The notes under the pieces are model-generated. The model saw only the letters and a list, made by a program, of their open reading frames with translations. It was not told the DNA's origin and did no database searches. A program made the position numbers and the translations under genes. Shown here one piece after another: positions 60,073 to 64,000 of a stretch of DNA of 64,000 bases (position 1 is its first letter; each line of letters starts with the position of its first letter). The DNA comes from Leisingera coralii (GTDB lineage: Bacteria > Pseudomonadota > Alphaproteobacteria > Rhodobacterales > Rhodobacteraceae), in contig NZ_JBHUPT010000063.1 of assembly GCF_049056525.1 (NCBI RefSeq), positions 1 to 64,000 on the forward strand, read 5' to 3'.

Positions 60073-60969
60073 TTAGCGGACGGGCCGCCGCGGCACCCGC
60101 ACACGCACGATCCGCCCGTCGATCAGCAGCAGCCCCAGCAGGATCGCCGCCATGCCCCACAGGTGCTCCGCCAGCAGTTGCTCCTTCAGGATATAGGTGC
60201 CCAGGAACAGGGCTGAGACCGGCGCGATCAGTGTCGGAAGGGTGATGTTGGTCGGCCCCACCTTGGGCAGCACCCAGTAAAACGCTATGAACGCCGCCGA
60301 GGTCAGCACAAAGCCGATCACGAACAGCGAGGCCCAGGTCTCGATCCGCGTGACATGCGGCAGCCCCTCGCTCCAGATGGCCAGCGGCGCAATCGCGGCG
60401 GTGGCGCCGGTCAGCGCAATCGCCACCAGCACCACCGGCTCCATATCCTTGAAGCTGCGCGCGAAGTTCACCGAAAACGCATAGCACAACGGCGCGCACA
60501 GGGTGATCAGTACCGCCCAGGCCTCCGACGACTGGCCGCCCTGCAACAGCGGCAGCGACAGCAGCACGATGCCGAGGAAGCCGCACAGCACCCCCAGCGA
60601 CTTCAGCACCGACGCCCGCTCGCCGCCGGGCCAGAAATGCGACACCACCACCGCCATCGCCGGGGTTGTGGCATTGACGATCCCGGCCACGCCGCTGGCG
60701 ATATGCTGCTGGCCCAGCGCATAGAATGCAAAAGGCCCGGCATAGCTGAGCACGCCAAAGCCGAACAATGCCAGCCAGCGCCCCACCCCGGCAGGCACCT
60801 TCTTGCGGGCGGCCAGCACATAGATCCAGCAGCCCAGCGCGCCGAAGCCGACCCGCCCCATCGAGACGGACAGCGGCCCCAGCTCACGCAAAAGGATCGC
60901 ATTGAACATGAACGACATGCCCCAGCCGATGCCGAGGATGAAAATCACCAGCCAGTACTTCAATGCCAT
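60073..60969 (-). CDS. DMT family (EamA) transporter
   Basis: The 298-residue protein has ten predicted helices in two EamA repeats, with GIGWGMSFMFNAILL at the start and a matching second-half helix set. Substrates of this family are metabolites such as amino acids; the substrate here is unknown. It is divergent from the ArsR regulator, which may control it. Confidence 0.87.
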   Translation of the reverse strand: MALKYWLVIFILGIGWGMSFMFNAILLRELGPLSVSMGRVGFGALGCWIYVLAARKKVPAGVGRWLALFGFGVLSYAGPFAFYALGQQHIASGVAGIVNATTPAMAVVVSHFWPGGERASVLKSLGVLCGFLGIVLLSLPLLQGGQSSEAWAVLITLCAPLCYAFSVNFARSFKDMEPVVLVAIALTGATAAIAPLAIWSEGLPHVTRIETWASLFVIGFVLTSAAFIAFYWVLPKVGPTNITLPTLIAPVSALFLGTYILKEQLLAEHLWGMAAILLGLLLIDGRIVRVRVPRRPVR

Positions 60970-61055
60970 GCCATCAATCTCCGCGCCTGAAAGGCGCTAC
61001 CATGACGGCTCAGGACCGATTGTCAAATCCCCGGGCTGTGGATAGGAGTGAAGGC

Positions 61056-61400
61056 ATGAGCGATCCTCTCGACATTGTCTTTGCAGCCCTGGCCGACCCG
61101 ACCCGCCGGGCGATCCTCACCATGCTGCTGGAGGATGACATGGCCGTCACCGATGTGGCGGAACCGTTCGAGATGTCGCTGGCGGCGATTTCCAAGCACC
61201 TGACGATCCTCACCCGCGCGGGCCTGATCGCCCAGGAAAAGCGCGGCCGGGTCAAATGGTGCAAGCTGCAGCCCGACGCCATGCGCGCGGCGTCGGTCTG
61301 GATGCAGGGCTTCGGCCAGTTCGAGCCGGTGAACCTGGATGCCTTCGAGCGCTTCCTCGAAGCCGAGCTGAACGCCGAAGACACCCAGCCCGAAAGCTAG
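61056..61400 (+). CDS. ArsR family winged-helix regulator
   Basis: The 114-residue protein has the ArsR-type winged helix: FAALADPTRRAILTML, the recognition region EMSLAAISKHLTIL, and a wing with RVKWCKL. No clear metal-binding cysteine pair is present, so it may respond to another signal. ATG 61056 has AGGAG 8 bases upstream; the ATGs at 60993 (position 61002 region) and further up have none. It is divergent from the DMT transporter. Confidence 0.85.
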   Translation: MSDPLDIVFAALADPTRRAILTMLLEDDMAVTDVAEPFEMSLAAISKHLTILTRAGLIAQEKRGRVKWCKLQPDAMRAASVWMQGFGQFEPVNLDAFERFLEAELNAEDTQPES

Positions 61401-61822
61401 CGCACGACAAACACCGACGCTTTGGAATGGCGCACCAGATACCCGGCATGGGAGGTGGTGATGTAATCCAGCAGCCGCGGCGCATGGCTGCCGGCAATCA
61501 CCAGATCGGCGCCGGTCTCATCCACCGTGCGGGCCAGGATGCCGTCCACCTCCGCCGCGACGTCGTTGGAGTGGACCGTGATGCCCTCCACTTTGACCCC
61601 GTCGGCCTTCTCGGCAATCTTGTTCTCGATCTTTCTGGCCAGCGAGGTCATGACCTCCTCTGCCGCGTCGTCGTTGTAGGTCTCCCCTGTCGCGCCCCCG
61701 GACACGTTGACCAGGGTCATGCGCGCGCCTTCGATCCGGGCCATCTCCATCGCCACGTCCAGCGCCTTGGACACCGGGTCGGGCAGGCGCAGGTCCACCG
61801 GGACCAGGATGTGTTTGAACAT
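61397..61822 (-). CDS. Universal stress protein (UspA) family
   Basis: The 141-residue protein has the UspA fold start MFKHILVPVDLRLPD and the ATP-binding GxxGxxxxGS-like end, here IAGSHAPRLLDYITTSHAGYLV. It may bind ATP or AMP in stress. It overlaps the ArsR gene by 4 bases at the stop codons, a convergent overlap. Confidence 0.88.
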   Translation of the reverse strand: MFKHILVPVDLRLPDPVSKALDVAMEMARIEGARMTLVNVSGGATGETYNDDAAEEVMTSLARKIENKIAEKADGVKVEGITVHSNDVAAEVDGILARTVDETGADLVIAGSHAPRLLDYITTSHAGYLVRHSKASVFVVR

Positions 61823-61929
61823 GTCACGCTCCTCGTTTCCTGAGCGCGTTTCCTGTGTCTGTCATGGTAGCCGGGCCAGCCGCAGACGCCTTGACCTCCA
61901 TCAAGCGCCGCCGGCCGGTGCCGCAGCGG

Positions 61930-62826
61930 TCACGCGGGCTGCTGCTCCCGCGCGCCCTCCAGCAGCATCACCAGCGCCACCACCGACATCGCCACCCCGA
62001 TCAGCACCATCCCCGGCGGCGTGCCGCGGCCCAGCGCGATCTCCCACAGGATCACCCAGCTGGGAGTGAGGTAGGTATAGGCCATCACCTTGGCCGAGGG
62101 CAGCCGCAGCGTTGCGTATTGCAGCAGCACAAAGGTGGCGGAGCTGGCACAGACCGCCAGGTAGAACAGACCGATCCACACGATGCCGGGCAGCTGCATC
62201 CACTCGGTGGCCAGGATGTCCTGCCAGCCAAAGGCGGCCAGCAGCGCGCCCCCCGCCAGCAGCATCCCGAAGGTAAAGACCACGGCCGGCTCGCCCCGGT
62301 TCAGCTTGCGCACCATCGGCGTATAGATGGCATGCAGCACGCAGCCCCAGAAATAGATGAGCTCTCCCTGGCCGATCTCGAATGCCGCCAGCGCGCCCAG
62401 GTCGCCGCGCACGATCACCCAGACCGCTCCGGCCGCGCCCAGCGCCAGCGCCAGCGCCATCCAGCCGGTGGTGATCTGCCGCAGCAGCAGCCAGCCGAAC
62501 AGCGCGCTCATCACCGGCACCAGCGTGAACACCGCCGCCGCGCTGACCGGCGCCGCCGTCTGCAGCCCGTAGAACATCAGCACGAAGTAACCGCCGAACA
62601 GCCCGCCCAGCACCGCAAACCGCCACGGCGCGCGGAAATGGGCCCGCCGCAGCCCGGTGGTCGCCAGCGCCGCTGCACCAATGACCACTGCCGCAATGCC
62701 AAACCGTGCCGCGTTCAGTGCCGCGGGCGCGATCTCATTCGCCACCATGACACCCAGCGAAAACGACCCCGCCACCAGCGCCGAAAACATCAGCATCGCC
62801 AGATGCCCGCGCAGTGCCTCGCTCAC
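61930..62826 (-). CDS. DMT family (EamA) transporter
   Basis: The 298-residue protein has about ten helices in two EamA repeats, such as GTPPGMVLIGVAMSVV at the end. The start is GTG at 62826, whose GTGA overlaps the stop of the preceding LysR gene, so translation is coupled. The LysR regulator probably controls this transporter. Substrate unknown. Confidence 0.85.
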   Translation of the reverse strand: MSEALRGHLAMLMFSALVAGSFSLGVMVANEIAPAALNAARFGIAAVVIGAAALATTGLRRAHFRAPWRFAVLGGLFGGYFVLMFYGLQTAAPVSAAAVFTLVPVMSALFGWLLLRQITTGWMALALALGAAGAVWVIVRGDLGALAAFEIGQGELIYFWGCVLHAIYTPMVRKLNRGEPAVVFTFGMLLAGGALLAAFGWQDILATEWMQLPGIVWIGLFYLAVCASSATFVLLQYATLRLPSAKVMAYTYLTPSWVILWEIALGRGTPPGMVLIGVAMSVVALVMLLEGAREQQPA

Positions 62827-63701
62827 AGCTGCCAATCCTTGACCTGCTCCTTCAGGAACTTCAGGAAGGCCTGCACCTTGGTGGTCCGGTGCAGATCCAC
62901 ATGGGTGACCAGCCACAGGGTGCCCTCCCATTCCTCCTGCGGTGCCATCATCTCCACCAGGTCCGGTTCCTGCCGCGCCTCCCAGGCCGCCATGAAGCCG
63001 ATCCCCGCGCCGCTGCGCAGCGCGGATTTCAGGGTAAAGCCGTCGGTGCAGCGGAAGGCGATTGCCTCCGCCGGGGCATTGGCCCGAAGCCAGCGCGAAA
63101 ACGGCGCCCGGCTGCTCTCGTCGTCCTGGCCGACAAAACGGTGATTGGGGATATCCTCCACCCCCTTCAGCAGCCCGTATTTCTCGGCATAGGACTTGGC
63201 GGCATACAGCCCGATCTGCTGCTTCATGAAGGGCTGCACCACGTTGTCCGGCTGATCCGGGGCATTGCCCGCGCGGACCGCCACATGCGCCTCGCCGTAT
63301 TCCAGCCGGAACAGCCGGTCGCCGGTCAGATAGCGGATGATCAGACCCGGGTGCATGTCCTGGAACTCCTTCAGCGCCGGCACCATCATCGGCGCAAAGG
63401 ACGCCAGCGAGGTCACCACCAGCTCACCGGAGACATCATCGCCCTGCCCCTTCAGCCGCCCGACCAGCTGGCTGAACTGGTCATCCGTGGCCTGCGCCAC
63501 CCGCAGCAGGTCCTGCCCGGCCTCGGTCGGCGTATACCCGCGGGCATGGCGCTGGAACAGCTTCACCCCCAGCCGCGCCTCGATCGCGTCGATGTGGCGG
63601 ATCACGGTGGCATGATGCACCCCCAGCACTTCGGCCGCGCCGCTGACCGTGCCCATGCGGGCCACCTGATAGGCGGTGCGGACTTCATCCCAGTTTTCCA
63701 T
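62823..63701 (-). CDS. LysR family transcriptional regulator
   Basis: The 292-residue protein has an N-terminal helix-turn-helix (VSGAAEVLGVHHATVIRHIDAIEARLG) and a C-terminal periplasmic-binding-type effector domain. ATG 63701 begins MENWDEVRTAYQ. It is coupled to the DMT transporter and divergent from the azoR-like gene, so it may regulate either. Confidence 0.9.
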   Translation of the reverse strand: MENWDEVRTAYQVARMGTVSGAAEVLGVHHATVIRHIDAIEARLGVKLFQRHARGYTPTEAGQDLLRVAQATDDQFSQLVGRLKGQGDDVSGELVVTSLASFAPMMVPALKEFQDMHPGLIIRYLTGDRLFRLEYGEAHVAVRAGNAPDQPDNVVQPFMKQQIGLYAAKSYAEKYGLLKGVEDIPNHRFVGQDDESSRAPFSRWLRANAPAEAIAFRCTDGFTLKSALRSGAGIGFMAAWEARQEPDLVEMMAPQEEWEGTLWLVTHVDLHRTTKVQAFLKFLKEQVKDWQL

Positions 63702-63770
63702 GCCAGTCTCCTTGCCAGTCAAACTGCGCGCCAGTGCACAAATGCTGTGATTTGATCGGCGTTGCGTTCG

Positions 63771-63790
63771 AATTTGCAATACCCCAAATT
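63771..63790. promoter_or_regulatory. Candidate operator in the LysR-azoR intergenic region
   Basis: AATTTG (63771-63776) and CAAATT (63785-63790) form a perfect 6-base inverted repeat with an 8-base spacer, near T-N11-A, the LysR motif. It lies about 30 bases before the azoR-like start. Confidence 0.3.
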
Positions 63791-63820
63791 CCTGTCAGCA
63801 ACAAGCACAGGAACATGAAA

Positions 63821-64000
63821 ATGACCCGCACCGTTCTCCATATCGACTCCTCCGCCCGCATCGAGGGCTCCGTCACCCGCGACCTCTCGGCCCAGATCGT
63901 CAGCCGCCTTGGCGCTGACCAAGTGATCCGCCGCGACCTGGCCGCGCCGCTGCCGCTGCTGGACGGCGCCTGGGTGGGCGCCAACTTCACCCCGGCCGAC
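63821..64000 (+). CDS. azoR: FMN-dependent NADH-azoreductase-like protein, N-terminal part
   Basis: AzoR reduces azo compounds and quinones using NAD(P)H and FMN. Only 60 residues are visible, starting TRTVLHIDSSAR with the FMN-binding SSAR-like phosphate loop, then SVTRDLSAQIVSRL and VIRRDLAAPLPLLD. AGGA lies about 8 bases before ATG 63821; ATG 63815 is an alternative. It runs off the end of the window and is divergent from the LysR gene. Confidence 0.8.
   Translation, partial: MTRTVLHIDSSARIEGSVTRDLSAQIVSRLGADQVIRRDLAAPLPLLDGAWVGANFTPAD

Overview
The window is a stretch of GC-rich alphaproteobacterial chromosome, almost certainly from the Rhodobacteraceae (Roseobacter group, Leisingera/Phaeobacter-like). 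This rests on protein content and gene order, not on a database search. The markers are a ChvG-ChvI/HprK/PTS block beside pckA, an F0 operon with duplicated b subunits (b and b'), the rpoZ-rsh-pdxJ-acpS-lepB-rnc-era-recO neighbourhood, a long methylsuccinyl-CoA-dehydrogenase-like acyl-CoA dehydrogenase, and DUF6473 and DUF1491 proteins. I see no rRNA, tRNA, CRISPR array, prophage or intact insertion sequence.

Layout. 1-3.6 kb: start of tuf (EF-Tu), an unrecognised lipoprotein, and parC. 3.8-10.1 kb: an SH3-domain protein and an SDR, then a twin-TM protein, cobalamin adenosyltransferase, etfBA, DUF6473 and 3-hydroxybutyryl-CoA dehydrogenase. 10.1-15.5 kb (minus strand): an acyltransferase, then chvI-chvG-hprK-rapZ-EIIA-HPr, a compact signalling block. 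pckA faces it from the other side of a 344-base intergenic region carrying a 21-bp-spaced direct repeat. 17.6-25.5 kb: a soluble PAS/chemoreceptor-tip protein, dgt, a CDF transporter, a TauE-like exporter, the Mcd-like dehydrogenase, two small lipoproteins, and recO.

25.5-35.6 kb is a long minus-strand housekeeping series: folK, rpoZ, rsh, a DUF2062 protein, pdxJ, a small membrane protein, acpS, lepB, rnc, era, a DUF1491 protein and recO. It is broken only by a plus-strand multicopper oxidase between rnc and era, whose Tat signal is separated from the intact mature enzyme by a 1-nt frameshift. 35.7-49.4 kb: NYN protein, cytochrome c, ispH, LysE exporter, methyltransferase, rnhA, TRIC-like channel, YeaQ-like protein, fmt, a catalytically dead peptide deformylase paralogue, true def, PatB-type C-S lyase, L,D-transpeptidase, glutathionyl-hydroquinone reductase-like protein, cobalamin genes (cobC/cobD type and cbiB) and a lytic transglycosylase.

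49.4-64 kb: an intergenic region with a terminator, a short repeat pair and a possible 33-residue membrane peptide; two exported proteins; smc; an aminotransferase; a FadR-type regulator with a nearby operator-like palindrome; an AT-rich orphan gene; the F0 operon (atpI-atpB-atpE-atpF'-atpF); two DMT transporters; an ArsR regulator; UspA; a LysR regulator; and the start of an azoR-like gene.

Most of this is core metabolism and cell maintenance. I did not find a clear new defence or mobile system. The best leads are the inactive deformylase between def and fmt, the frameshifted multicopper oxidase that splits the rnc-era order, the mini-receptor, the small ORF with an almost perfect Shine-Dalgarno, the AT-rich orphan gene, and the repeat upstream of pckA.
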